Assembly (NCBI RefSeq): GCF_004798705.1
Contig: NZ_CP039290.1
Span: forward strand, 2,542,001-2,606,000
Reading direction: 5' to 3'
Source: Arthrobacter sp. PAMC25564
Lineage (GTDB): Bacteria > Actinomycetota > Actinomycetes > Actinomycetales > Micrococcaceae
DNA length: 64,000 bases
Below the pieces are notes generated by a model. That model saw only the letters and a list, made by a program, of their open reading frames with translations. It ran no database searches and was not told the origin of the DNA. The position numbers and the translations under genes are program-made. Each line of letters starts with the position of its first letter. The stretch's first letter is position 1. Positions 1-11,819 of the stretch are shown here, one piece after another.

Positions 1-1372
<1,372 letters not shown>

Positions 1373-1380
<8 letters not shown>

Positions 1381-2257
1381 GTCTGCTGCCAACACTGATC
1401 CGGCCGGCCGGGAGTCCTTCGGCTCCCGGCTGGGCCGGGCCATGGCGGACCGCGGCCCGCTCTGCGTCGGCATCGATCCGCATCCGGCGCTGCTGCAGCG
1501 CTGGGGCCTGGCGGACGACGTCGCAGGGCTGGAACGCTTCTCCCTGGCGGTCCTGGAGGCCGTGGGTTCGATCGCTGCCGCGGTGAAGCCGCAGGTGGCG
1601 CTCTACGAGCGCCATGGCTCCGCCGGGATGGCCGTGCTGGAACGGACCCTCGCCGCAGCGGCGGCAGCCTCGGTCCTGACCATCGCGGACGCCAAGCGCG
1701 GCGACATCGGGTCCACGATGGCCGCCTACGCGGACGCCTGGCTGCGGGACGGCTCGGCGCTGGCCGCGGATTCGGTGACGCTGAGCCCGTACCTGGGCTT
1801 CGAGTCGCTGCGGCCGGCCCTGGACCTCGCGGCGGAATCCGGGCGCGGCGTGTTCGTGCTGGCGCTGACCTCCAACCCGGAGGGCGCTTCCGTCCAGCAC
1901 GTGGGCGGGGCGGACTCGGTAGCCCGCCGGATCGTACAGGCCGCCGCCGCTGAGAACAGGCGCTACCTCGCCGTCCCTGGCGGGCCGGGGCTCGGTTCTG
2001 TGGGCCTCGTGGTCGGCGCGACCGTCGGTTCGGCCCTGACCGAGCTGGGCCTGGACCTCACCGCGGTGCGCGGGCCGATCCTGGCCCCCGGCCTGGGCGC
2101 CCAGGGCGCGACGGCGGCGGACCTGCGGCGGACCTTCGGCGACGCCTACCCGCAGGTGCTCGGCACCTCCAGCCGGGACATCCTGGGCGCCGGGCCGCGG
2201 CTCCGGGATCTGCACGACGCGGCACGGCGCACGCTCGACGAACTGCGCGCGGCGTAG
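1373..2257 (+). CDS. pyrF: orotidine-5'-phosphate decarboxylase (type 2)
   Basis: Converts OMP to UMP, the last step of de novo pyrimidine synthesis. 294 residues, the length of the longer actinobacterial/type 2 form. The catalytic Asp-Lys-Asp region reads [11 protein letters not shown], and LCVGIDPHP near the N-terminus is the first-strand signature. The ATG at 1373 lies inside the carB 3' end. The frame stays open further upstream, but that stretch is only carB read in another frame. Clear ortholog by motif and by position after carB. Confidence 0.96.
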
Positions 2258-2365
2258 CTGTACCAACCGGGTTGCTTGCCGGCCGCGGGCACTTGTCCAT
2301 TGATTTCTGCCTCGTCGAGGCGGTAGGTTCAGGACACGTCCCACGGCAACCGCAGGAGGACTTCA

Positions 2366-2683
2366 GTGAGCTTGCGACCCCTCACCCCGCAGGAGCGTGC
2401 AGACGCCCTGCACAAGGCCGCCGCCGCCAGGACCACCCGGGCCACGGCCAAGGAGCGGCTCAAGTCCGGGGAGCTGACGATCGCCCAGGTGATCAGCTCC
2501 GGGGAGTCTGATGACGCCATCGCACGGATGCGGATCGTGGAGCTGCTGGAGGCGCTGCCCGGAATCGGACGCGTCCGCGCCGCGTCGATCATGGAGCAAC
2601 TCGGGATCGCCGCGTCCCGCCGGGTCCGTGGCCTGGGAATCCACCAGCGCCGGGCGCTGGTAGATTTCATAGACAACAAGTAG
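2366..2683 (+). CDS. mihF: integration host factor, actinobacterial type
   Basis: 105-residue nucleoid-associated DNA-binding protein, the mIHF/sIHF family of actinobacteria, unrelated in sequence to proteobacterial IHF. The segment [20 protein letters not shown] is the helix-two-turn-helix DNA-binding motif typical of the family. The start is GTG with an AGGAGG Shine-Dalgarno at 2354-2359. In actinobacteria this gene usually lies between pyrF and gmk, as here. It bends DNA and is needed for chromosome organisation in relatives. Confidence 0.95.
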   Translation: MSLRPLTPQERADALHKAAAARTTRATAKERLKSGELTIAQVISSGESDDAIARMRIVELLEALPGIGRVRAASIMEQLGIAASRRVRGLGIHQRRALVDFIDNK

Positions 2684-2741
2684 ACCCTTCCATCGACCTG
2701 ATTCAGGCCCAGCTGATTCAGACACCGCCCCAAAGGAATAT

Positions 2742-3314
2742 GTGAGCAAGAAACCGGGACTGACAGTCCTCGCCGGCCCGACGGCTGTTGGCAAAGGCAC
2801 CGTGTCCACCTACATCCGGGACAACTATCCCGGCGTCTGGCTCTCCGTCTCGGCGACGACGCGTCCGCCGCGGCCGGGGGAGGTGGACGGGGTCCACTAC
2901 TTCTTCAAGTCGGCCGAGGAATTCGATGCCCTGGTGGACAACGGCGAACTCCTCGAGTGGGCGGTCGTGCACGGCCGGAACCGCTACGGCACGCTCCGCA
3001 GCACCGTGGACGCCGCCATCGCCGAGGGCCGGGCCGTGCTGCTGGAAATCGACCTGCAGGGCGCCCGGCAGGTCAAGAAGGCCGTCCCTGCCGCCCAATT
3101 CGTGTTCCTGAAGCCGCCGAGCTGGGACGAAATGGTCCGCCGCCTGGTGGGCCGCGGCACGGAATCAGCGGAGGAACAGCAGCGCAGGCTGGAAACCGCT
3201 AAACTAGAACTTGCCGCTGAACCGGAGTTTGACCACAGCGTCATCAATGATGACGTTCGACGGGCAGCGGACGAGCTTGTTTCACTCATGGGGTTGACCC
3301 CGAACCCGCGCTAG
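2742..3314 (+). CDS. gmk: guanylate kinase
   Basis: Phosphorylates GMP to GDP with ATP. 190 residues. The P-loop is [10 protein letters not shown] near residue 11, and the GMP-binding region contains [19 protein letters not shown] and [15 protein letters not shown]. The start is GTG; the leader CAAAGGAATAT gives a moderate ribosome site. It sits between mihF and rpoZ as in related genomes and is probably cotranscribed with them. Confidence 0.97.
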   Translation: MSKKPGLTVLAGPTAVGKGTVSTYIRDNYPGVWLSVSATTRPPRPGEVDGVHYFFKSAEEFDALVDNGELLEWAVVHGRNRYGTLRSTVDAAIAEGRAVLLEIDLQGARQVKKAVPAAQFVFLKPPSWDEMVRRLVGRGTESAEEQQRRLETAKLELAAEPEFDHSVINDDVRRAADELVSLMGLTPNPR

Positions 3315-3353
3315 GCGCCGGGACGTATCGGCCCGTTAGAATTTGGAGAATTC

Positions 3354-3614
3354 GTGTCCACGAACCTTGAAGGCATCATCAACCCGCCGATCGACGAGCT
3401 GCTGAAGGCTGCCGACTCGAAGTACGGACTGGTGATTTTCGGTGCCAAGCGCGCACGCCAGATCAACGCTTACTACGCCCAGCTGCACGAGGGCCTGTTC
3501 GAGTACGTCGGCCCGCTGGTCGACACCAAGCTGAACGAGAAGTCGTTGTCCATCGCCCTGCGCGAGATCAACGAAGGCAAGCTCGTTTCCACGCCGTTCG
3601 AAGCTGCAGAGTAG
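3354..3614 (+). CDS. rpoZ: RNA polymerase omega subunit
   Basis: 86-residue omega subunit, which helps assemble and stabilise RNA polymerase. The diagnostic N-terminal segment is [20 protein letters not shown], followed by [13 protein letters not shown] start with GGAGAA upstream. A TAGAAT hexamer at 3337-3342 could be a local promoter, but the short gap behind gmk also allows readthrough. Confidence 0.97.
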   Translation: MSTNLEGIINPPIDELLKAADSKYGLVIFGAKRARQINAYYAQLHEGLFEYVGPLVDTKLNEKSLSIALREINEGKLVSTPFEAAE

Positions 3615-3664
3615 TAGAGCATTCCGGAAGCAAAATAGACTGACTGCCTGTTGACGGAGATCAC

Positions 3665-4942
3665 GTGCGCATAGTCCTCGGAGTCGGGGGAGGGATAGCC
3701 GCCTACAAGGTGGCGTCGCTCCTCCGGCTTTTTACTGAAGCCGGCCATGACGTCACGGTCATCCCCACGGAGGCGGCCACCCGGTTCGTCGGCGTCGCCA
3801 CCTGGGAAGCCCTGTCCGGGCACCCCGTCACCAGCAGCGTCTTTGACGAGGTCCCCGCCGTCAACCACGTGCGCCTGGGCCACGAGGCCGAGCTGATCGT
3901 GGTGGCCCCGGCCACCGCGGATTTACTGGCGCGCGCCGCCACCGGCCAGGCCGGCGACCTGCTGGGCACCACCTTGCTGATGGCCCATGGGCCGGTGCTG
4001 ATGGCCCCTGCCATGCACACCGAAATGTGGCGCCACCCGGCAACCCAGGCCAATGTCGAAACCCTGCGCAGCCGCGGCATTACCGTGCTCGAGCCCGCCA
4101 GCGGGCGGCTGACCGGCGCGGATTCCGGCCCCGGCCGCCTGCCCGAACCCGAGGCCATCTTCGAGGCCGCCATGGTCCTGGCCGGCGCGCCGGCCGGGAC
4201 GGGTGCGCTCCCGGCGTCATTCCCGCCCCCGGCGTTGCCGCTTGCAAAGCAGCCCCTCGCGGGGCTCACCGTCACCATCAGCGCCGGCGGCACCCGTGAA
4301 CCGCTGGACCCCGTGCGGTTCCTGGGCAACCGGTCCTCCGGCAAGCAGGGAGTGGCCCTGGCCATCGCGGCCCGCGACGCCGGTGCCAGGGTCCGGCTGC
4401 TGGCCGCCCACATGGACGTCCCTGCACCGGACGGCGTCGAACTCGTTGAAGTCGAGACGGCACTGGAACTACGCAAGGCGGCGCTGCACGCGGCCGCCGA
4501 CTCCGACGTCGTGATCATGGCGGCCGCCGTGGCGGACTTCCGTCCGGCCGACGTCTCCGGGACGAAGATCAAGAAGCGCGACGACGTCGCCGATCCCGTC
4601 ATCTCCCTGGTGCGCAATCCGGACATCCTGCAGGAACTCGTCGAGGTCCGCGACGCCGCCTCCCGCGACCAGCTGATCGTCGGCTTCGCAGCCGAGACGG
4701 GCGACTCCGAGGGCGACGTCCTCGAGTACGCAGAGGCCAAGCTCCGCCGCAAGGCCTGCGACCTGCTGGTGGTCAACCAGGTAGGCCAGGGCAAGGTCTT
4801 CGGCCAGGACAGCAACTCGGTGGTCATCCTTTCCCGCTCCGGCTCCGAACCCCAGGAGGCATCGGGTTCCAAGTCCGATGTTGCGGCGGCCGTGATTGAC
4901 CGCATCAGCGCCGAGTTGAGCCGGGTTGTCCCGCCGGCCTGA
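3665..4942 (+). CDS. coaBC: bifunctional phosphopantothenoylcysteine decarboxylase / synthase
   Basis: Two consecutive steps of coenzyme A synthesis. The N-terminal half is the FMN-dependent CoaC decarboxylase: VGGGIAAYK at the start, active-site His near residue 68 in VNHVRLGHEAE, and PAMHTEMW near 120. The C-terminal half is the CoaB ligase: SAGGTREPLDPVRFLGNRSS, then the substrate-binding KIKK. 425 residues, the normal fused length. GTG start with GGAGATCAC before it. Follows rpoZ, as in many actinobacteria. Confidence 0.97.
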   Translation: MRIVLGVGGGIAAYKVASLLRLFTEAGHDVTVIPTEAATRFVGVATWEALSGHPVTSSVFDEVPAVNHVRLGHEAELIVVAPATADLLARAATGQAGDLLGTTLLMAHGPVLMAPAMHTEMWRHPATQANVETLRSRGITVLEPASGRLTGADSGPGRLPEPEAIFEAAMVLAGAPAGTGALPASFPPPALPLAKQPLAGLTVTISAGGTREPLDPVRFLGNRSSGKQGVALAIAARDAGARVRLLAAHMDVPAPDGVELVEVETALELRKAALHAAADSDVVIMAAAVADFRPADVSGTKIKKRDDVADPVISLVRNPDILQELVEVRDAASRDQLIVGFAAETGDSEGDVLEYAEAKLRRKACDLLVVNQVGQGKVFGQDSNSVVILSRSGSEPQEASGSKSDVAAAVIDRISAELSRVVPPA

Positions 4943-5008
4943 GCCTGGCATAAGCACCGTCTCCTTCGCACAGCGACACACGCCGCCGGACGTCCGTTTT
5001 CCAACCAG

Positions 5009-5014
5009 TAAGGT
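5009..5014 (+). promoter_or_regulatory. candidate -10 box of leaderless metK
   Basis: TAAGGT fits the actinobacterial TANNNT -10 pattern and ends exactly 6 nt before the metK GTG. No Shine-Dalgarno is visible in the preceding bases, so transcription probably starts at the GTG itself. No convincing -35 was seen. This is inference from spacing. Confidence 0.55.
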
Positions 5015-5020
5015 AGTTGA

Positions 5021-6256
<1,236 letters not shown>

Positions 6257-6326
6257 GGCCCCGGGGCCTGAAGCCTGCAACCACACCGGCATGCAACGCC
6301 GTTTTGTCAGTGCCATGTGATCTGCT

Positions 6327-6358
6327 GTAGCCAGGCCGCCTACCGGCGGCCTGGCTAC
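6327..6358. terminator. hairpin terminator after metK
   Basis: Perfect 14-bp inverted repeat (GTAGCCAGGCCGCC / GGCGGCCTGGCTAC) with a 4-nt loop. The T-tract is poor, as is usual for actinobacterial terminators. It ends the pyr-metK transcription region before priA. Confidence 0.75.
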
Positions 6359-6423
6359 TTGCCATTTAGCTGCTGTGTCGATTTAGCTGCTGTGTCGAAA
6401 CGATCCGGAGGGGAGGTGCCGCC

Positions 6424-8631
6424 ATGAATCCACTGCCTGCCGGCAGAGTGCCCGGCGGACCCCTTCAGCTGTCCCTGCTGCAGGGCTTTCCCGCCTCGGC
6501 TGCGCAAGCATCCGGCCCCGCCCTCGCGGCGGAACTGCCGGTGGCGCGGGTGCTGCTCGAATCCTCCCTCCCTCATCTGGACCGGCCCTTCGACTACAGC
6601 GTCCCGGCCAGCCTGGACGCCGCGGCGCAGCCCGGCGTCCGGGTCAAGGTGAAGTTCAACGGCCAGGAACTGCCCGGCTACCTTGTGGACCGGACCGCGG
6701 AGTCCGACGCCGGGCATGCCCTGGTGCCGCTGCACAAAGTCGTCTCTGCGGTGCCGGTGCTCACCCCGGCAGTCCTGGAACTCGCCGGACGGGTCGCCGG
6801 ACGGTACGCCGGGACGGTCAGTGATGTCCTGCGGGTGGCCGTGCCGCCCCGGATGGCGAAACTCGAAAAGGAGTTCGCCCCGGACGGACGCCTGGATCCG
6901 GCCCTTTTCGCGGCCCCGACCCCGGCCGCGTCTGACACCACCGGGCCCGCGATGGCTCCGGGGCCTGGTTCCCGGGCGGCGTCCGCGCCGGGTGCCGGCT
7001 GGGCCGGCTACCGCAACGGTCCGGCCTTCCTCCAGCACCTGACCGCCGGGGAGTCCCCGCGTGCCGTGTTGAGCGCGCTCCAGGGCTTCGGCCCGGCAGG
7101 TTGGCCGCATCTCGTGGCGGGGGCCGTCGCCGCCGTCCGCCTGTCCGGCCGGGGCGCCGTCGTCGTTGTGCCCGACTACCGCGACCTGGACCGGGTGGAG
7201 GCCGCGCTGCTCGAACTCCTCCCCGCCGACGATATCGCCCGGCTTACGGCGGACGACGGCCAGACGCCCCGCTACCGGAGTTTCCTGCGGGTGCTCAGCG
7301 GCGCTGCCGGCGTCGCCATCGGGACCCGGTCCGTTGCCTACGCTCCCGTCCGCCGCTTGGGACTCGTGGTCTGCTGGGACGACGGCGATGACCTCCATAT
7401 CGAGCAGCGCTCCCCGTACGCCCACTCCCGCGAGGTACTGCTGCTCCGCGCCGGCCAGGAGGGCGCCGCCTGCCTGCTGGCGGGACATTCGCGCAGCACG
7501 GAAACGCAGCGGCTCGTCGAGTCCGGCTGGGCCTGGCCCGTCGAGGCGGAACGCACCGTCGTCCGCCGCACCGTCCCGCGGGTGCTCAACACGGCGGACA
7601 GCTTCGAGCTCGAGCATGATCCGCTCGCCAGGATCGCACGGCTGCCGGGCGCGGCCTGGCGGGCCGCGAAGGACGGCCTGGAACGCGGACCCGTCCTGGT
7701 CCAGGTGGCCCGGGCCGGCTACGCGCCCTCGCTGGCCTGTGAGAACTGCCGTGAACCGGCACGCTGTACGGCCTGCAGCGGCCCGCTGGCCATTGTCGGG
7801 TCCGGCGGCAGCTCCGCCGCGCCGCAATGCCGCTGGTGCTCCGCGCCGGCCCCCGCATGGCGTTGCAGCACGTGCAACGGCGTGAGCCTCCGGCGAGCCG
7901 CCACCGGGGCCCTCCGCACGGCCGAGGAACTGGGCCGGGCCTTTCCCGGAACGCCCGTGATGACCTCATCCGGGGACCGCGTCCTGGCCGTCGTGCCGGA
8001 TGCGAAAGCTCTGGTCGTGGCTACGGTGGGGGCGGAGCCGGTCGCCCCGGGCGGCTACGCCGCGGCCCTGCTGCTTGACGGGGATTCACTGCTGCGCCGG
8101 GAGAACCTGCGGGCCGGGGAGGACGCCGTCCGCCGCTGGTTCAACGCCGCCGCCCTGGTGCGCCCGGCACCGGACGGCGGCCTCGTGGTCATCACGGCCG
8201 ATGACGCCGCCGGGGTCGGGGCCCTGCTGCGCTGGGATGCCGCCGGCTATGCCCGCCGGGAGCTGGCCCTGCGGCAGGAACTGCAGCTTCCGCCTGCCGT
8301 CCGGGTCGCTTCCATCACCGGCGGCCGGACCGCCGTCGGACACTTCACCCTGGCCGTCGAGCAGCGGCTGGGAGCGCAAGGGATCGTGCTGCGGGCGGCA
8401 GGACCGGCGCCCCTGCTGACCCCCGGGCCGTCGGCTGACCAGGCCGGCAGCCCTGCGGGGGCACGGCAGCGGCCCCGGGACGGCGGCGGGGATGTCCGGA
8501 CGCTGCTGTTCATCCCGTACGCGCAGGCCGCGGAGGCCACCAAGGTGATGCGGGCGGTCAAGGCAGCTGCCGCCGCCAAACGCAGTGATGAGCCCGTGCA
8601 GCTGCGGCTCGACGGCGTCGACGTGCTTTAG
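6424..8631 (+). CDS. priA: PriA-like primosomal protein N' lacking helicase motifs
   Basis: 735 residues matching PriA over its length: an N-terminal 3'-DNA-binding domain (VLLESSLPHLDRPFDYSVP, then GVRVKVKFNGQELPGYLV) and a Cys-rich zinc-binding block with CxxC pairs between about residues 439 and 484. The ATPase part is degenerate: no Walker A GxGKT is present where it should be, and the DEEH-type Walker B box reads CWDDGDD. This is the known actinobacterial form, thought to help replication restart without unwinding DNA. ATG start with GGAGGGGAGG upstream. Stands alone behind the metK terminator. Confidence 0.92.
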   Translation: MNPLPAGRVPGGPLQLSLLQGFPASAAQASGPALAAELPVARVLLESSLPHLDRPFDYSVPASLDAAAQPGVRVKVKFNGQELPGYLVDRTAESDAGHALVPLHKVVSAVPVLTPAVLELAGRVAGRYAGTVSDVLRVAVPPRMAKLEKEFAPDGRLDPALFAAPTPAASDTTGPAMAPGPGSRAASAPGAGWAGYRNGPAFLQHLTAGESPRAVLSALQGFGPAGWPHLVAGAVAAVRLSGRGAVVVVPDYRDLDRVEAALLELLPADDIARLTADDGQTPRYRSFLRVLSGAAGVAIGTRSVAYAPVRRLGLVVCWDDGDDLHIEQRSPYAHSREVLLLRAGQEGAACLLAGHSRSTETQRLVESGWAWPVEAERTVVRRTVPRVLNTADSFELEHDPLARIARLPGAAWRAAKDGLERGPVLVQVARAGYAPSLACENCREPARCTACSGPLAIVGSGGSSAAPQCRWCSAPAPAWRCSTCNGVSLRRAATGALRTAEELGRAFPGTPVMTSSGDRVLAVVPDAKALVVATVGAEPVAPGGYAAALLLDGDSLLRRENLRAGEDAVRRWFNAAALVRPAPDGGLVVITADDAAGVGALLRWDAAGYARRELALRQELQLPPAVRVASITGGRTAVGHFTLAVEQRLGAQGIVLRAAGPAPLLTPGPSADQAGSPAGARQRPRDGGGDVRTLLFIPYAQAAEATKVMRAVKAAAAAKRSDEPVQLRLDGVDVL

Positions 8632-8700
8632 GCGCACTTCCCACGGAGGCTGTGAGCGCGGCTGGCGGACGTTTGGCCGATGGCCGGCCAGGTGCCGGCG

Positions 8701-8753
8701 ATTCGCCACAGACGGCCGGAATGGCGGCCCCATAGCGGCCCTCTGTGGCAAAT
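8701..8753. repeat. imperfect inverted repeat between priA and glycosyltransferase
   Basis: Arms 8701-8717 and 8737-8753 are inverted copies with 2 mismatches in 17 (cores GCCACAGA and TCTGTGGC), separated by 19 nt that contain a further GGCC-rich fold. It lies between two convergent genes. It could be part of a bidirectional terminator or an extragenic palindrome. Confidence 0.5.
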
Positions 8754-8767
8754 GGGTGCTCCATGAC

Positions 8768-8803
8768 CCGCGACGCGTGGCCGGGGGCTTCCCGGCCTCG
8801 CGG
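8768..8803. terminator. bidirectional hairpin terminator
   Basis: Inner stem GGCCGGG / CCCGGCC with a 5-nt loop, flanked by an outer CCGCG / CGCGG pairing. Sits between convergent priA (+) and the glycosyltransferase operon (-). No T-tract. Confidence 0.5.
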
Positions 8804-8835
8804 CGGGTGCGGACCGGATTGATTCTTCGTGCCGG

Positions 8836-9945
8836 CTACTTCCGCGCTGGCTGCTTCCCGGCCCGGGAGCGGCGTCCCCGCAGCGCCACGGCCTCTTCGG
8901 CGACTTCGAGGAGCCTGCGCGCGGACGTGTCCCAGCTGAAGTCGGCCGCGCGCTCCACGCAGCGGCGGGAGCGTGCCTTCCACAACTCGGGCTCCTCAAG
9001 CTTCCGCACGGCCCCGGCGAACTCCGCCGGCGAATCCGGATGCACGTAGCTGACGGCGTCCTCACCCACTTCGCGGAAGATCGGGATGTCGCTGGCGATC
9101 ACGGGGGTACCGTGGGACATTGCCTCCACCAGCGGGAGCCCGTAGCCCTCCGCCTTGGAGAGGCTGACCAGGGCCGTGGCGCGGGCCAGCAGGGCCTCAT
9201 ACTCGGCGTCGGTCACGCCGTTGTGGAAAACGATCGCCGCGCCCGCCGGGGCGAGTGCTTCAAGCTCGGCGCGGCGGGCCGGGCTGATCCGGCTGAGCAG
9301 GTGCAGGGTCATCTCCGGCAGCTCCGCCATGCCCCTGATCATGGTCTCGACGTTCTTGTACGGCATAAAGGAGCCCATGTAGAGCAGCGTCCTTTCCGCC
9401 CCCGCCTCCGGGTCCCGAGGGGTATGTCCATGCTGCGGGGCGTTGCCCACAATCCGGACGGGGCGCTTCGTGAGCCGGTACTTTGCGATCAGGGCCGCGG
9501 TGGTCGCACTGATGGTGGCGACGACGTCGGCCCGGTTCAGCAGGACCCGCTGGGGCCAGAACGCCTTATGGTAGAGGCGCCAGAGGACCCGGACGGGAGC
9601 CGGCAGGAATCCCGGAGGTTCCGGGTGTTCGTAGTAGATCAGATCATGCAGGGTCAGCACGAGGGCGTACTTGCGGCCCCAGCTGCCCATCGTCTGCATG
9701 GGGCACACCACCACATCGGCGCCGAGCCTGTTGACCTTTGCGGCCACGAACAGTTCGGCGGGGGAGAGCGGGCTGTTGATCAGGGTGTAGGGCACCTCAG
9801 GCAGGAGGGCGAGCTGGCGGACATCACTGATCAGCATCGAGACGTCCGCGATCCTGGCCGTGGCCGCGATGAGGCTCGCGCCGTAGCGGCTGATCCCGTC
9901 GTGATGGTCCAGCCTGGTGAAGCGGGCGTCGATGAGGATTTTCAC
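8836..9945 (-). CDS. glycosyltransferase, GT4-like
   Basis: 369-residue GT-B fold glycosyltransferase of the GT1/GT4 group, cytoplasmic, probably using a nucleotide-sugar donor. Visible features are the N-terminal KILIDARFTR, LLYMGSFMPYKNVETMI at the start of the donor domain, and SKAEGYGLPLVEAMSHGTPV, which carries the E-x7-E donor signature. No transmembrane helix is evident. The acceptor cannot be inferred. The start overlaps the end of the upstream hydrolase by 4 bp (ATGA), so the two are coupled. Last gene of a minus-strand run. Confidence 0.85.
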   Translation of the reverse strand: MKILIDARFTRLDHHDGISRYGASLIAATARIADVSMLISDVRQLALLPEVPYTLINSPLSPAELFVAAKVNRLGADVVVCPMQTMGSWGRKYALVLTLHDLIYYEHPEPPGFLPAPVRVLWRLYHKAFWPQRVLLNRADVVATISATTAALIAKYRLTKRPVRIVGNAPQHGHTPRDPEAGAERTLLYMGSFMPYKNVETMIRGMAELPEMTLHLLSRISPARRAELEALAPAGAAIVFHNGVTDAEYEALLARATALVSLSKAEGYGLPLVEAMSHGTPVIASDIPIFREVGEDAVSYVHPDSPAEFAGAVRKLEEPELWKARSRRCVERAADFSWDTSARRLLEVAEEAVALRGRRSRAGKQPARK

Positions 9946-10868
9946 GCTGCATGGTCCTTCAGGAAGCGGCGGATGAAGGCCGCGGCGGGTTCCGGGGTTT
10001 CATAGTGGATGAGGTGCCCGACGCCGGGAATGACATCCAGGCTGCCGTCCGGCAGCAGCGCCAAGAGCTTGTGCTGGTCCGGCAGGGTGGCGATCTCGTC
10101 CTTTTCCCCCGCGATCAGCAGCACCGGGAGCGTGAGCCGGCGGGCCACCTCGGACACGTTGCTGCCGGCCGAGGCCTTAAACGCCTCCAGCAGGCTGTCC
10201 CGGTCGGCGAACGCGGAAAAATAGGCGCTGTGCTGGGCATGGACGAACCTCCGGAGGTCCTTGTCCCTGGTCTTGGCCATCGCTTCGCTCATCACCCGGA
10301 CGATCAGCTGGCTGCGCAGCAGGGCGAGACCGATCCGCCGCGGGAGCCGTGCGGCGGCCTCGTAGTACAGCACCGCCAGTTTGGTCATGAGCCCCTTGGG
10401 TCCTTCGAGGGCGGGGGCGGCGATGGGGTTGACCAGGATCAGCTCCGCGACCGCGCCGGGGTTGGCCGCCACGAAATGGCTGGCGACGATCGAGCCGAAA
10501 GAATGGCCCAGCAGGACCGTTTCCGCACCGAGCCCCAGGGCGGCCATGAAGTCACCGATGAAGTCCGCGTAGCGTCCGACGCTGTGTTCGCCGCCGCTGA
10601 AAGCCGGCGAGCTGCCGAACCCGGGCAGGTCCGGCATGATGAGGCGCATCTCGGGCAGCTGGTCGGCGACCCGGAGCAGTCCGTGGTGGTCGCCGCGGAA
10701 GCCGTGGATCACCAGGATGGTCCGGGTTCCAGGGGTCACGCGGACGGGCTCGTAGCTCCAGTACGCAACCGCGCCGCCGTCGAGGTCCACCGCCGCGGCC
10801 CGTGTGCGGGCCGGCAGCTCAGCGCTGAAAAGGGGCGTGGGGGAGGGGGCGGTGTCCACATGTTCCAT
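9942..10868 (-). CDS. alpha/beta-fold hydrolase
   Basis: 308-residue single-domain alpha/beta hydrolase. The oxyanion region is ILVIHGFRGDHHGL, the nucleophile elbow is GHSFGS (Ser), an acid lies in AGEKDEIATLP, and the catalytic His is in IPGVGHLIHYE. No signal peptide. The substrate is unknown. Coupled to the glycosyltransferase by a 4-bp overlap, and starts 11 nt after the aldo/keto reductase ends, so the three likely form one operon. Confidence 0.85.
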   Translation of the reverse strand: MEHVDTAPSPTPLFSAELPARTRAAAVDLDGGAVAYWSYEPVRVTPGTRTILVIHGFRGDHHGLLRVADQLPEMRLIMPDLPGFGSSPAFSGGEHSVGRYADFIGDFMAALGLGAETVLLGHSFGSIVASHFVAANPGAVAELILVNPIAAPALEGPKGLMTKLAVLYYEAAARLPRRIGLALLRSQLIVRVMSEAMAKTRDKDLRRFVHAQHSAYFSAFADRDSLLEAFKASAGSNVSEVARRLTLPVLLIAGEKDEIATLPDQHKLLALLPDGSLDVIPGVGHLIHYETPEPAAAFIRRFLKDHAA

Positions 10869-10879
10869 TCGTTCGAATC

Positions 10880-11758
10880 CTAGTTGACGGCGTCGGGGTG
10901 GGAGCCGGTGCGGAAGCCGCGTTCAAGGGCGGCAAGGTCCGCCATGTCCGTAGCATCCAGGCTGAAGCCGAAGACGTCGAGGTTCTCCCGGATCCGGGCG
11001 TAGGAACTCGCCTTGGGGATCGCGACGTTGCCCAGCTGGACATGCCACCGGAGGATGATCTGCGCCGCGGTCCGGCCGTGCTCCGCGGCGAGCGCCAGCA
11101 CCACCGGATCCTTCAGGGCCTGGCCGCGCCCGAGCGGGCTCCACCCCTCGGTGGTGATTCCGAGCTTGCCGTGCAGGGATCGCAGCTCGGCCTGCTGCAG
11201 CCAGGGATGGAGCTCGACCTGGTTTACGGCGGGGACGACCTCCGCGGTTTCCAGCAGGTGCTCCAGGTGGGCGGGCTGGAAGTTGGAAACTCCGATCGCC
11301 CGGACCTTGCCCTCGCGGTACAGCGTCTCCAGTGCCCGGTAGCTTTCCGTGTAGAGCCCGCGCCGGGCGCAGGGCCAGTGGACCAGGTACAGGTCCACAT
11401 ATTCCAGGCCGAGGTTGGAGATCGAGGTGTCGAAGGCGCGCAGGGTGGCGTCGTAGCCGTGGTCGTCGTTCCACAGCTTGGTGGTGATGAACAGGTCCTC
11501 GCGGGAGAGCGCCGGGGAGGATTCGCCGGAACCGCCCCGGGTATCGTCGCCCGGGGTGAATCCGGAGAGGGTCCCGATTCCCCGTCCGACGCCTGTTTCG
11601 TTGCCGTACATGGCGGCGGTGTCGAAGTGCCGGTAGCCGGCTTCGATGGCCATCGTCACGAGTCCGGGAGCATCGGCCGGGGGGACCTTGTAGAGTCCGA
11701 ATCCCAGTTGGTCGATCAGGACGCCGTTATTGAGGCTGAGCCGGGGCGAGGGTTTCAT
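10880..11758 (-). CDS. aldo/keto reductase
   Basis: 292-residue NADPH-dependent (beta/alpha)8 oxidoreductase of the AKR5 (2,5-diketo-D-gluconate reductase-like) type. The catalytic tetrad is recognisable: Asp and Tyr in DTAAMYGNE, Lys in FITTKLW, His in YLVHWPC; VSNFQPAHL and the cofactor segment IPKASSYARIRENLDVF follow. An insert rich in Gly/Ser (GDDTRGGSGESSPALS) lies between the Tyr and the Lys. The true substrate cannot be told. First gene of the minus-strand trio. Confidence 0.9.
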   Translation of the reverse strand: MKPSPRLSLNNGVLIDQLGFGLYKVPPADAPGLVTMAIEAGYRHFDTAAMYGNETGVGRGIGTLSGFTPGDDTRGGSGESSPALSREDLFITTKLWNDDHGYDATLRAFDTSISNLGLEYVDLYLVHWPCARRGLYTESYRALETLYREGKVRAIGVSNFQPAHLEHLLETAEVVPAVNQVELHPWLQQAELRSLHGKLGITTEGWSPLGRGQALKDPVVLALAAEHGRTAAQIILRWHVQLGNVAIPKASSYARIRENLDVFGFSLDATDMADLAALERGFRTGSHPDAVN

Positions 11759-11819
11759 AGCACTGACTTTACCGACTCCGCGGCCTGCCGCCCCACGGGA
11801 CAGGCCGTCCGGTACCCGC

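Noticed and set aside
4943..5020. SAM riboswitch before metK
   Set aside because: The gap is only 78 bp, with no SAM-type fold, and a -10 box sits 6 nt from the start codon.
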